The position numbers and the translations under genes are program-made. A stretch of DNA of 17,262 nucleotides from CALZJC01 sp041574955 (GTDB lineage Bacteria; Acidobacteriota; Thermoanaerobaculia; Multivoradales; JAHEKO01). Position 1 is the first letter of the stretch. Every line of letters begins with the position of its first letter. Positions 1-10,622 of the stretch are shown here, piece by piece. A model generated the notes under the pieces. The model searched no databases. It saw nothing but the letters and a program-made list of their open reading frames with translations, and was not told the DNA's origin. Location of the stretch: NCBI GenBank assembly GCA_041574955.1, contig JBFGNS010000095.1, positions 1-17,262 on the forward strand. Reading direction: 5' to 3'.

Positions 1-412
1 CGTCGTCGCCGGGCTGGTCAGCGAGCGGGACCAGGAGAGCGCCACCGCCGAGGTGGTGGAGTGGATCGAGGCCAACCTCGGCCGCGACTACGCCTGGCCC
101 GGCAACTTCCGCGAGCTCGAGCAGTGCGTGCGCAACGTGCTGATCCGTGGCAGCTACGAGACCGCCGCCGGCCGGCCGGCCGGCGCGCCGGACCTGCTCG
201 CCGAGCTGGCTTCCGAGATCGCCGGCCTCGAGCTCGATGCCGAGAGCCTGCTGCGGCGCTACGCCACGCTGGCCTACTTCCGCTCCGGCAGCTACCTCGG
301 CGCGGCCCGCCGGCTCGGCCTCGATCGTCGAACCGTCAAGGCGAGGGTCGATCCGGACTACCTCGCCCGGCTGCGCGCCGCGGCTCGGCGTCCGTCGACC
401 GGCTCGTCCTGA
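1..412 (+). CDS. C-terminal part of a sigma-54-dependent transcriptional activator (5' truncated)
   Basis: Only the 3' end of the gene is in the window; the reading frame is open from base 2 and ends at TGA 410-412. The visible part has WPGNFRELEQ, which matches the WPGNxREL motif near the end of the AAA+ domain of sigma-54 enhancer-binding proteins. A short linker follows, then a C-terminal Fis-type helix-turn-helix (GSYLGAARRLGLDRRTVKAR). Family members hydrolyse ATP to remodel the sigma-54 RNA polymerase at -24/-12 promoters. The N-terminal sensory region is outside the window, so the signal and targets are unknown. The gene converges on leuB with a 26-bp gap, and nothing suggests it controls the neighbouring biosynthetic operon. 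Confidence 0.85.
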   Translation, partial: VVAGLVSERDQESATAEVVEWIEANLGRDYAWPGNFRELEQCVRNVLIRGSYETAAGRPAGAPDLLAELASEIAGLELDAESLLRRYATLAYFRSGSYLGAARRLGLDRRTVKARVDPDYLARLRAAARRPSTGSS

Positions 413-438
413 GGGTCCACCGCGCGGCGCGTCGGCCG

Positions 439-1515
439 TCAGCTCGCGGCGCGGGCCAGGCGGCCACGGATCGCAGCGCCCATGGCCGCGGTCGAGCAGG
501 CTGACTCGCCGGGCCGGCAGAGGTCGGCGGTCCGGAAGCCGTCATCGAGTGCCGCGGCCACCGCGCTCTCGACCGCCGCGGCCTCGCGCTCGAGGCCGAG
601 ACTGTGGCGCAGCAGCATGGCGGCGCTCAGGATGGCTCCGACCGGGTTGGCCGTGCCCCGCCCGGCGATGTCAGGCGCCGAGCCGTGGACCGGCTCGTAG
701 AGCCCGGGCCGGCTCTCTCCCAGCGAGGCCGACGGCAGCATGCCGAGCGAGCCGGCGAGGACCGCCGCCTCGTCGCTCAGGATGTCGCCGAACAGGTTGC
801 CGGCCAGCACGACATCGAACTCCGCCGGGCCGCGCATGAGGCGCATGGCGCAGGCGTCGACCAGCACGTGCTCGAGCTCGACCTCGGGAAACTCCTGCGC
901 CACCCGCGTCACCGTGCGCCGCCACAGCCGCATCGAGGCCAGGACGTTGGCCTTGTCCACCGAAGCGAGGCGCCGCCGTCGCTCGGCGGCGGTACGGAAC
1001 GCGACGCGGGCGATGCGCTCCACCTCGCCCACCGAGTAGAGCATGGTGTCGTGAGCCCGGCCGCTGCCGTCGTCCTCGCGGCGCGGCCCGTAGTAGAGGC
1101 CGCCGGCCAGCTCGCGCACGAACAGCAGATCGACGCCGCCGAGCAGCTCCGGGCGCAGCGGCGTTTGGGATCTGAGGGCCGGAAACACCCGCACCGGCCG
1201 CAGGTTGGCGAACAGCCCGAGCTCCTGCCGCAGCCGGAGGAGTCCCTCCTCGGGGCGGACGGCGGCGTCGGGGTCCGACCATCGCGGCCCGCCGACGGCG
1301 CCGAGCAGGACGGCGTCGGCACGGCGGCAGGCGGCCAGGGTCTCGGCGGGCAGCGGGTCGCCGGTGGCGTCGATCGCCGCGCCGCCGACCAGAGCCTCGC
1401 CCACCGACAGCCGGTGGCCGTAGAGCGCCGCCACCTCGGCCAGCACTCCCGCCGCCTCGGCGGTGACCCCCGGCCCGACGCCGTCGCCGGGCAGCAGCAG
1501 CAGGTCGGCTCTCAT
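439..1515 (-). CDS. leuB: 3-isopropylmalate dehydrogenase
   Basis: LeuB oxidatively decarboxylates (2R,3S)-3-isopropylmalate to 2-oxoisocaproate with NAD+, the third step of leucine synthesis, in the cytoplasm. The product is 358 aa, the usual family length. Visible signatures are LLPGDGVGP at the N-terminus, substrate arginines in LRLRQELG and NLRP (R94, R96, R106), RELAGGLYYG, the catalytic lysine in VDKANVL (K188), metal-binding aspartates D220, D244 and D248 (NLFGDILSDE), and the NAD-binding EPVHGSAPDIAG. The stretch from VLVDACAMRLM onward resembles the Thermus-type enzyme. The ATG is 17 nt after the leuD stop and is preceded only by a weak purine-rich stretch, so translation may be coupled. 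It is the last gene of the minus-strand ilv-leu operon; no terminator hairpin with a T run is visible in the 26-bp convergent gap beyond it. Confidence 0.97.
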   Translation of the reverse strand: MRADLLLLPGDGVGPGVTAEAAGVLAEVAALYGHRLSVGEALVGGAAIDATGDPLPAETLAACRRADAVLLGAVGGPRWSDPDAAVRPEEGLLRLRQELGLFANLRPVRVFPALRSQTPLRPELLGGVDLLFVRELAGGLYYGPRREDDGSGRAHDTMLYSVGEVERIARVAFRTAAERRRRLASVDKANVLASMRLWRRTVTRVAQEFPEVELEHVLVDACAMRLMRGPAEFDVVLAGNLFGDILSDEAAVLAGSLGMLPSASLGESRPGLYEPVHGSAPDIAGRGTANPVGAILSAAMLLRHSLGLEREAAAVESAVAAALDDGFRTADLCRPGESACSTAAMGAAIRGRLARAAS

Positions 1516-1532
1516 GCGCGGCGCTCTGCCGC

Positions 1533-2165
1533 CTACGCCGTCGACGGCAGCGAGCGGGTGTCCACCCGGGGCGGGTGGGCGGCTTCCCAGGCGGCGATCT
1601 CGTCGAGCTGCTCGAGCAGATAGCCGAGCTGGTCGACGCCCTTGAGCATGCACTGGCGGGCAAAGCCGTCGACCTCGAAGCTTTCGGGATCGCCGTCGGC
1701 GAGCCGCAGCTCGCGCCGCTCGAGCGACACCGCCAGCTCCACGGCCGGGTCCCGGCGCACCCGCTCGAGCAGCCGCTCGTAGGCGGCGCGCTCGACTTCG
1801 GCCGCGAGCAGGCCGTTGCGCAGCGCGTTGCCGCGGAAGATGTCGGCGAGCCGCGTGCTCACCACCACCCGGAAGCCGGCGTCGACGAGCGCCCAGGCGG
1901 CGTGCTCGCGCGAGCTGCCGCAGCCGAAGTTGTGGCCGGCCAGCAGGATCCGCGCGCCGCGGTGGATCTCGAGGTCGAGCGGGCAGTCGGGGTTGGGGGC
2001 GCCGTCCGGGCCGACCCGCCAGTCGGCGAACAGCGCCCGGCCGAGACCGCGCCGGCCGGTGGTGGTGAGGAACCGGGCGGGCACGATGCGGTCGGTGTCG
2101 ACGTTCTCGCTCGGCACCGGCACCACCCGGCTCACCAGCTCGGTGAACGGCTCGAGGCGGCTCAT
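1533..2165 (-). CDS. leuD: 3-isopropylmalate dehydratase small subunit
   Basis: LeuD is the swivelling small subunit of isopropylmalate isomerase and works with LeuC to convert 2- to 3-isopropylmalate. The product is 210 aa, close to the usual 200. Diagnostic motifs are NVDTDRIVPARFL near residue 20 and the substrate-specificity loop LAGHNFGCGSSREHAAWAL. The C-terminal part (RQCMLKGVDQLGYLL) is also typical. The ATG overlaps the leuC stop as ATGA, and GGAGG lies 7 nt upstream, so this start is firm and coupling to leuC is likely. The last ten or so residues (PPRVDTRSLPSTA) form a small non-conserved tail. Confidence 0.97.
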   Translation of the reverse strand: MSRLEPFTELVSRVVPVPSENVDTDRIVPARFLTTTGRRGLGRALFADWRVGPDGAPNPDCPLDLEIHRGARILLAGHNFGCGSSREHAAWALVDAGFRVVVSTRLADIFRGNALRNGLLAAEVERAAYERLLERVRRDPAVELAVSLERRELRLADGDPESFEVDGFARQCMLKGVDQLGYLLEQLDEIAAWEAAHPPRVDTRSLPSTA

Positions 2166-3592
2166 CGGCCGGCCTCCAGCTCGCGCACGTCGGCGATGCG
2201 GCCGTGCACCGCCGACGCCGCGGCGGTCGCCGGGCTGGCCAGGAAGGTGCGCGCGCCGGCGCCCTGGCGGCCCTCGAAGTTGCGGTTGGTGGTGGAGACG
2301 GCGTACTGGCCGGGCTCGACCCGGTCGCCGTTCATCGCCAGGCACAGCGAGCAGCCCGACTCCCGCCACTCGGCGCCGGCGGAGAGAAAGACCTCCGCCA
2401 GCCCCTCGGCCTCGGCCTGCGACTTGACCGACTGCGAGCCGGGGACGATCAGCATCTTCACACCGTCGGCCACCTTGCGGCCCGCGAGCACCCGGGCCAC
2501 CTCGCGCAGATCGGAGATCCGCCCGTTGGTGCAGCTGCCGACGAAGACGACGTCGATCGCCCGGCCGAGCAGCGGTTTGCCCGGCTCGATGCCCATGTAG
2601 CGCACGGCGCGCTCGAAGGTCTCGCGCCGGTGAGCGTCGGCGATGCTCCCCGCCTCGGGCACCGGCTGGCGCACCGGCACCGCCATGCCGGGGGAGGTGC
2701 CGTAGGTGATCATCGGCTCGAGCCGGGAGGCGTCGAGCGACACGCCGGCGTCGAAGCGGGCGCCGTCGTCCGACGGCAGCCGCCGCCAGCCGGCCACCAC
2801 CTCCTGCCATGCCCGGCCGGAGGGGGCGTACGGCCGCCTGCTCAAGTACTCGTAGGTGGTGTCGTCGGGCGCGACCATGCCGGCCCGGGCGCCGGCCTCG
2901 ATCGACATGTTGCACAGCGTCATCCGCTGCTCCATGTCGAGAGCGCGCACCGCCTCGCCGCGGTACTCGAAGACGTGGCCGGTGCCGCCCTCGGTGCCGA
3001 TGTCGGCGATCACCGCCAGAATCAGGTCCTTGGCAGAGACGTGCGGCTGGAGCCGCCCGTCGATGCGCACCTCGAAGGTGCGCGGCCGGCGGTAGAGCGT
3101 GGTCTGGGTGGCCAGCACGTTGGCCACCTCGGTGGTGCCGATACCGAAGGCGACGGCGCCGAAGGCGCCGTGGGTCGAGGAGTGGCTGTCGCCGCAGGCG
3201 ATGGTCATGCCGGGCTGGGTCAGGCCCAGCTCGGGTCCGATGACGTGGACGATGCCCCGCCGCGGGTCGCCGAGGGGCGCCAGCGGCACGCCGAACGCCG
3301 CGCAGTTCTCGACCAGCCGGTCGAGCTGCCGGCGGGCGGTCGGGTCGAGGATCGGGAAACGGCCGTCGGCGCCGGCCGGCAGGGTCGGCGTGCTGTGGTC
3401 CATGGTGGCGAAGGTCTGGTTGGGCCGGCGCACCTCAAGCCCGCGCTCGCGCAACAGGTCGAACGCCTGGGGCGACGTCACCTCGTGCACTAGGTGGAGG
3501 TCGACGTAGAGGGTCGAAGGCAGCTCGCCGCCGCCGGCCACCACGTGGTCGCGCCAGACCTTCTCGAATAGCGTGCGCGGGCCCGCCGTCAA
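2162..3592 (-). CDS. leuC: 3-isopropylmalate dehydratase large subunit (TTG start)
   Basis: LeuC is the aconitase-like [4Fe-4S] subunit of isopropylmalate isomerase. The 476-aa product has RTLFEKVWRDHVV and DLHLVHEVTSPQAF at the N-terminus, FATMDH, ACGDSHSSTHGAFG, and cluster cysteines C354 (GSCTNGRI), C414 and C417 (SGCSLCLAMN). The 60- and 3-residue spacings match the family. No ATG or GTG keeps the conserved N-terminal TLFEK segment. The best start is a TTG that overlaps the leuA stop as TTGA; the nearest downstream GTG would delete conserved sequence. The Shine-Dalgarno is poor, so translation probably depends on ribosomes finishing leuA. The gene order leuA-leuC-leuD-leuB gives LeuC and LeuD adjacent subunits. 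Confidence 0.95.
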   Translation of the reverse strand: MTAGPRTLFEKVWRDHVVAGGGELPSTLYVDLHLVHEVTSPQAFDLLRERGLEVRRPNQTFATMDHSTPTLPAGADGRFPILDPTARRQLDRLVENCAAFGVPLAPLGDPRRGIVHVIGPELGLTQPGMTIACGDSHSSTHGAFGAVAFGIGTTEVANVLATQTTLYRRPRTFEVRIDGRLQPHVSAKDLILAVIADIGTEGGTGHVFEYRGEAVRALDMEQRMTLCNMSIEAGARAGMVAPDDTTYEYLSRRPYAPSGRAWQEVVAGWRRLPSDDGARFDAGVSLDASRLEPMITYGTSPGMAVPVRQPVPEAGSIADAHRRETFERAVRYMGIEPGKPLLGRAIDVVFVGSCTNGRISDLREVARVLAGRKVADGVKMLIVPGSQSVKSQAEAEGLAEVFLSAGAEWRESGCSLCLAMNGDRVEPGQYAVSTTNRNFEGRQGAGARTFLASPATAAASAVHGRIADVRELEAGR

Positions 3593-5444
3593 GGAATGCC
3601 CCAGGTGTAGTCGCTCGGGTAGTCCGACTTGCCGCCGTCGAGCGGGCTCGGCTCGGGCGAGGGCCGGCCGCCCCACTCCCGGCGGGGCTCGGCGGCCGCC
3701 GCCGCGGGGGCGACGACTGCGGGCGGGCCGGCCGGGATGGTGGGAGCCGCGATGGAGCGGGCCGGCCTGCTCGGGGTCGTCCTTTTGGGGGTCGTCCTCT
3801 TCGGGGCCACCGAGGCGGGAGGCGGCGCGTCCCGGGGCGGCCGGCTGGGTGCCGGTTCGCTGGTGGCCGGCGCCGGCTGGACGACCGCGGCGGCTGTCGC
3901 CGCCTGGCCGCCGTTGCGCGACACCAGGAGCCGGTTGAGCCCGGCCAGGTAGGCCTTGGCGCTGGCCACGATGATGTCGGTGTCGGCGCCGTAGCCGCTG
4001 AAGACCCGTGCCTCCCCGTCCACCGCGGCGAGCCGCACGGTGACCTCGCCGAGCGCGTCGGTGCCGGGGGTCACGTTGTGCACGTCGTAGGCCTCGAGCC
4101 GGGTCTCGACGCCGACGATCTGGTCGATGGCGCGAAACACCGCGTTCACCGGCCCGTCGCCGACCGCCGCCGCCACCGGCTCGCCGTCGGGACCGGCCAG
4201 CTTGACGGTGGCGGTGGGCATCTCCGGCCGGCCGCAGGACACCAGCAGGTCGAGCAGGCGGAAGACATCGCGGACCTGGAAGAACTCGTCGGCGACCAGC
4301 GCCTCCAGATCGGCGTCGGTCACCGACTTCTTCTTGTCGGCGAGGTCCTTGAAACGGCGGAAAGCGGTCTCGAGCTGGCCGTCGGCGAGGTCGAAGCCGA
4401 GCTCCTCGAGCCGCACCCGAAAGGCGTGGCGGCCGCTGTGCTTGCCCAGCACCAGCCGCGAGCGCGACAGGCCGACGGTCTCCGGCGTCATGATCTCGTA
4501 GGTGCGCTGGTCCTTGAGCATTCCGTCCTGGTGGATGCCGGCCTCGTGGGCGAAGGCGTTGGCGCCGACCACGGCCTTGTTGGGCGGCACCGCGATGCCG
4601 GTGTAGGAGGCCACCAGCTGGCTCGAGCGGCACAGCTGGCGGGTGTCGACGTTGGTCGACAGGCCGTAGGCCGAGGCGCGGGTGTGGAGCGCCATTACCA
4701 CCTCCTCGAGGCTGGTGTTGCCGGCACGCTCGCCGATGCCGTTGACCGTCACCTCGGCCTGCCGCGCCCCGGCGCGGATGCCAGCCAGGGTGTTGGCGGT
4801 GGCGAGCCCCAGGTCGTCGTGGCAGTGCACCGACCAGACGACGCCGGCGGCGCCCGGCGTGTTGTCGATCAGGAACCGGATCAGGGCGTAGAACTCGTCG
4901 GGCGTCGTGTAGCCGACGGTGTCGGGGACGTTGATGGTGGTGGCGCCGGCGGCGATCGCCCTGGCGATGACCTCGACCAGGAAATCGCGGTCCGAGCGCC
5001 CCGCGTCCTCGGAGCTGAACTCGACGTCGTCGCACAAGCTTCGGGCGTAGCCCACCATCTCCGGCACCCTGGCCAGCACCTGGTCGCGAGTCATCTTGAG
5101 CTTGTGCTCGAGATGCAGGTCGGAGGTGGCGAGAAAGGTGTGGATGCGCGGCCGTCCGGCCGGCTGCACGGCCCGCCAGGCGGCGTCGATGTCGGCGGTG
5201 TTGGCGCGCGCCAGCCCGGCGATCACCGGGCCGTCGACGCCGCCCACCTCGGAGGCAATGCGGTGCACCGCCGCCAGGTCGTCCGGGCTGGCGGCGGGGA
5301 AGCCGGCCTCGATGACGTCGACGCCGAGGCGCGCGAGCTGGCGCGCGATGTGGAGCTTCTCGGCGCTGGTGAGCGAAGCGCCGGGCGACTGCTCGCCGTC
5401 GCGCAGCGTGGTGTCGAAGATGCGGACGTGCGGCGTCGGGCTCA

Positions 5445-5445
<1 letters not shown>
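3589..5445 (-). CDS. leuA: 2-isopropylmalate synthase with a long Ala/Pro-rich C-terminal tail
   Basis: LeuA condenses acetyl-CoA with 2-oxoisovalerate, the committed step of leucine synthesis, and is normally inhibited by leucine. The DRE-TIM barrel starts at once (FDTTLRDGEQSPG, R15/D16) and has the metal-binding HCHDDLGLA and VNGIGERAGN. The LeuA dimer regulatory domain follows (GDGPVNAVFRAID, then SGYGADTDIIVASAKAYL). The core ends near residue 510 at LNRLLVSR, the usual family end. The frame continues for 108 more residues of Ala/Pro/Arg/Ser-rich sequence containing a PKRTT repeat, and finishes with an aromatic-rich YPSDYTWGIP. AAGGAGA lies 7 nt before the ATG, and the start overlaps the ilvC stop as TGATG. 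Citramalate synthase is a less likely alternative, given the leuCDB context. Confidence 0.95.
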
Positions 5446-6451
<1,006 letters not shown>

Positions 6452-6455
<4 letters not shown>

Positions 6456-6999
6456 GAAACCTCCCCGGCCCGGCGCTCGGCCTGGACCCGTTCACGGTGC
6501 GCGACCCACGACGAGGCGTGGCCGTTGCGGTCGAGCACGTTGTCGGCGCGACCCATGGCGACGAGCCCCGTCCGAACCATTTCGATGATGCCGAGCGGCT
6601 TGAGCAGCTCGACGAACCCTTCGATCTTGGTCTCCGTGCCGGTCAGCTCGACGATCATCGAGCTCTTCGCCACGTCGATGATGCGCGCCCGGAACACCTC
6701 GCACAGCTGGCTGATCTCGGACCGCGTCTCGGGCGTGGCGGTGACCTTGATCAGCGCCAGATCGCGCTCGACGGCGGGGCGGCCGTTGAGCGGCTCCACC
6801 CGGATCACGGTGACCAGCCGCTCGAGCTCCCGCGCCAGCCGGGCGGCCTCGGCGCGCGTGCCCTGCACCACCACCGTCATGCGCGAGATCTCCTCGCAGT
6901 CGGTGCGCCCGACGGTCAGGCTGTCGAGGTTGAACGCCCGCCGCCGGAACAGGCTGACCGCCCTGTTCAGGACACCGGGCCGGTTCTCCATCAGCGCGA

Positions 7000-7024
<25 letters not shown>
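6452..7024 (-). CDS. ilvN: Acetolactate synthase small (regulatory) subunit
   Basis: IlvN activates the catalytic subunit IlvB and confers feedback inhibition by valine. The 190-aa product begins with an ACT domain (HTLIALMENRPGVLNRAVSLF, residues 7-27) and then NLDSLTVGRTD. The C-terminal regulatory domain is typical of the family (SEISQLCEVFRARIIDV, ELTGTETKIEGFVELLKPLGI). It is slightly longer than the common 160-175 aa, owing to a charged C-terminal tail. The ATG lies 25 nt inside ilvB in another frame, preceded by GGAGGG about 8 nt upstream. The long overlap suggests coupled translation and fixed subunit stoichiometry. Confidence 0.96.
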
Positions 7025-8729
<1,705 letters not shown>

Positions 8730-8733
<4 letters not shown>

Positions 8734-8816
8734 GGCCGGCCACCTCGCGTCGCCGGCCGGCGGCGACCGCGGCGGCCGGCCCGGAAACGGCCCGGGGTTG
8801 TCGTCGAGTCGTTCAT
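8730..8816 (-). CDS. Small Arg-rich ORF (28 aa) coupled to ilvB
   Basis: This is a 28-codon ORF from ATG 8816 to TGA 8730, beginning MNDSTTTPGRF and then running to an Arg/Gly-rich basic end. I recognise no family. It has the strongest ribosome binding site in the operon (AGGAGG, 8 nt from the ATG, directly after the ilvD stop). Its TGA overlaps the ilvB GTG as GTGA. It contains no Ile, Leu or Val codon, so it is not a classical leader peptide for this pathway. It may be a translated coupling cistron that delivers ribosomes to ilvB. Alternatively, it may be the true 5' end of ilvB split by a one-base deletion: adding one C to the CCCC run near codon 8 would join the frames. Whether the peptide itself does anything is unknown. 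Confidence 0.5.
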
Positions 8817-8824
8817 GGTTCTCT

Positions 8825-8830
8825 CCTCCT
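8825..8830 (-). promoter_or_regulatory. Strong Shine-Dalgarno ahead of the small ORF/ilvB
   Basis: On the minus strand AGGAGG follows immediately after the ilvD TGA and sits 8 nt before ATG 8816. It is a near-perfect anti-16S match and is better than the sites ahead of ilvD, leuC or leuB. Its position favours real initiation at 8816 rather than only at the ilvB GTG 83 bases further on. Confidence 0.7.
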
Positions 8831-10498
8831 TCACTCTTCGAGAAACACTGCGCCGGTGCTGGCGCTGCTCGCCAGGCGGGCATAGCGCCGCAGCCAGCGG
8901 CCGGGGATCTTGCGCTCGAACGGCGGCAGCTCGGCGAGCCGGGTGGCGATCTGCTCCGCCGGCAGCTCGAGATCGATGGTGCGCGCCTGCAGGTCGATCG
9001 AGATCTCGTCGCCCTCGCGCACCGCGGCCAGCGGGCCGCCGGCGGCGGCCTCCGGGCTGACGTGGCCGACCGACAGGCCGCGGCTGCCGCCCGAGAAGCG
9101 GCCGTCGGTGACCAGGGCGACGGTGTCGCCCAGACCCATGCCCTGGAGCTGGGCGGTCGGGCCGAGCATCTCCTGCATGCCGGGGCCGCCGCGCGGTCCC
9201 TCGTGGCGGATGACCACGACGTCGCCCGGCAGGATCTTGCCGCCCAGGATGGCGCCGGTCGCCTCCTCCTCGCTCTCGTACACACGCGCCGGGCCGCGGT
9301 GGCTGGCGTGGTCGCCCACGCCGGCGGTCTTGACCACCGCGCCGTCGGGCGCCAGGCTGCCGAACAGCACCGCCAGCCCGCCGCGTTCGGAGTGGGCTCG
9401 CTCGACCGGGCGGATCACCTCGGGGTCGCGGATCGCCGCGCCGTCGATGCTGTCGCGCAGCGAGCCGCCGCCGACCGTCGGCCGGTCGAGCTGGAGCCCG
9501 ACGCCGGCGCGGTCGAGCTCGGCCAGGATGGCCGGCACGCCGCCGGCGCGGTGCAGGTCGTCCATGTGCCAGGGGCCCGAGGGGCTGAGCTTGCACAGGT
9601 GCGGCACCCGTGCCGCCACCTGGTTGATGCGCTCGAGCGGGTATTCGATGCCGCCCTCGTAGGCGAGGGCGAGCGTGTGCAGCACGGTGTTGGTGCTGCC
9701 GCCCATCGCCATGTCGAGGGCGAAGGCGTCGTCGATGGCCTCGACGGTCACGATGCGGCGCGGCGTGAGCTCATCGGCGACCAGGCCGAGCAGGGCGTGC
9801 GCCGCCTGCCGGTAGAGAGCCTCGCGCTCGGGGGTCTCGGCCAGGGCGCTGCCGTTGTAGGGCAGCGCCAGCCCGAGCGCCTCCATCAGGCAGTTCATGC
9901 TGTTGGCGGTGAACATGCCCGAGCACGAGCCGCAGCTCGGGCAGCCGTGGTCCTCGAGCACCTTGAGCCGGGCGCCGTCGATCTTGCCGGCGCGGAAGGC
10001 GCCGACGCCCTCGAACACGCTGACCAGGTCGACCGGGTCGCCGTCCGGGGTGCGGCCGGTCGCCATCGGGCCGCCGCTGACGAAGATGGTGGGGACGTCG
10101 AGCCGCATCGCGGCCATCAGCATCCCCGGCACGATCTTGTCGCAGTTGGGGATGCAGATCATGCCGTCGAAGGCGTGGGCCACGATCATCGTCTCGACGC
10201 TGTCGGCGATCAGCTCGCGGCTGGGCAGCGAGTACTTCATGCCCAGGTGCCCCATCGCGATGCCGTCGTCGACGCCGATGGTGTTGAACTCGAACGGCAC
10301 CCCGCCGGCGTCGCGGATGGCCTGCTTGACCACCGTGCCCACGCGCTGCAGGTGGGTGTGGCCGGGGATGATGTCGACGTAGCTGTTGCAGACCGCGATG
10401 AACGGCTTCGCCATGTCGGCGTCGGTGACGCCGGTGGCCTTGAGCAGCGCGCGGTGGGGCGCGCGCTCGAAGCCGATCTTGATGCGGTCGGATCTCAT
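8831..10498 (-). CDS. ilvD: Dihydroxy-acid dehydratase
   Basis: IlvD dehydrates 2,3-dihydroxy-isovalerate and -methylvalerate to the 2-oxo acids, the step after IlvC. The product is 555 aa, a normal length for the shorter bacterial forms. Motifs include FNTIGVDDGIAMGH, SLPSRELIADSVE, the cluster/metal motif PNCDKI (C119), and CPSCGSCSGMFTANSMNCL (C192 region). MGGSTNTVLH and the C-terminal TDGRFSGGSRGLSVGH are also typical. Where [2Fe-2S] members have Pro-Cys-Asn this protein has IPGHTHL, as in the E. coli-type enzyme, so an oxygen-sensitive [4Fe-4S] cluster is inferred. It is the first structural gene of the operon, 52 nt after the attenuator, and has only a weak Shine-Dalgarno. Confidence 0.96.
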   Translation of the reverse strand: MRSDRIKIGFERAPHRALLKATGVTDADMAKPFIAVCNSYVDIIPGHTHLQRVGTVVKQAIRDAGGVPFEFNTIGVDDGIAMGHLGMKYSLPSRELIADSVETMIVAHAFDGMICIPNCDKIVPGMLMAAMRLDVPTIFVSGGPMATGRTPDGDPVDLVSVFEGVGAFRAGKIDGARLKVLEDHGCPSCGSCSGMFTANSMNCLMEALGLALPYNGSALAETPEREALYRQAAHALLGLVADELTPRRIVTVEAIDDAFALDMAMGGSTNTVLHTLALAYEGGIEYPLERINQVAARVPHLCKLSPSGPWHMDDLHRAGGVPAILAELDRAGVGLQLDRPTVGGGSLRDSIDGAAIRDPEVIRPVERAHSERGGLAVLFGSLAPDGAVVKTAGVGDHASHRGPARVYESEEEATGAILGGKILPGDVVVIRHEGPRGGPGMQEMLGPTAQLQGMGLGDTVALVTDGRFSGGSRGLSVGHVSPEAAAGGPLAAVREGDEISIDLQARTIDLELPAEQIATRLAELPPFERKIPGRWLRRYARLASSASTGAVFLEE

Positions 10499-10550
10499 CG
10501 TGTGGTGCCTGTCCGGTTGCCCCTGCCTGGTTGCCCTGGTCTGCGGATAC

Positions 10551-10580
10551 AAAAAAAAGCCCCCGATCTCTCGGGGGCTT
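10551..10580 (-). terminator. Attenuator terminator of the ilv-leu operon
   Basis: On the minus strand the arm AAGCCCCCGA, the loop GAGA and the arm TCGGGGGCTT make a perfect 10-bp stem with a 4-nt loop, followed by an unbroken U tract (A run 10551-10558 on the plus strand). This is a textbook intrinsic terminator. It lies between a BCAA-rich leader peptide and ilvD, and ends about 52 nt before the ilvD ATG, so it acts as an attenuator rather than as the end of an upstream gene. It points only in the minus direction. Confidence 0.93.
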
Positions 10581-10622
10581 CGATCTCGACTGTGGTTGTG
10601 CTCTGCCGGTCTCAGCTCCCCG
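10572..10622 (-). promoter_or_regulatory. Antiterminator pairing of the ilv attenuator
   Basis: On the minus strand CGGGGAGCT (10614-10622) can pair with AGCCCCCG (10572-10579), the 5' arm of the terminator: eight pairs with one bulged A. The first segment covers the last codons and stop of the leader peptide. A ribosome that reaches the stop masks it and lets the terminator form, while a ribosome stalled on the Leu/Val/Ile codons leaves it free to block the terminator. The pairing was worked out by hand; no folding energies were computed. Confidence 0.7.

Noticed and set aside
413..438. Bidirectional terminator between the sigma-54 activator and leuB
   Set aside because: The 26-bp convergent gap has no T-tailed hairpin on either strand.
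604..1623. Long open frames on the plus strand opposite leuB, and similar long frames antisense to or out of frame with every other gene
   Set aside because: They are side effects of high GC content with few stop codons. Their translations are low-complexity Arg/Ala/Pro-rich, with no family motifs, while the opposite strand holds complete conserved enzymes.
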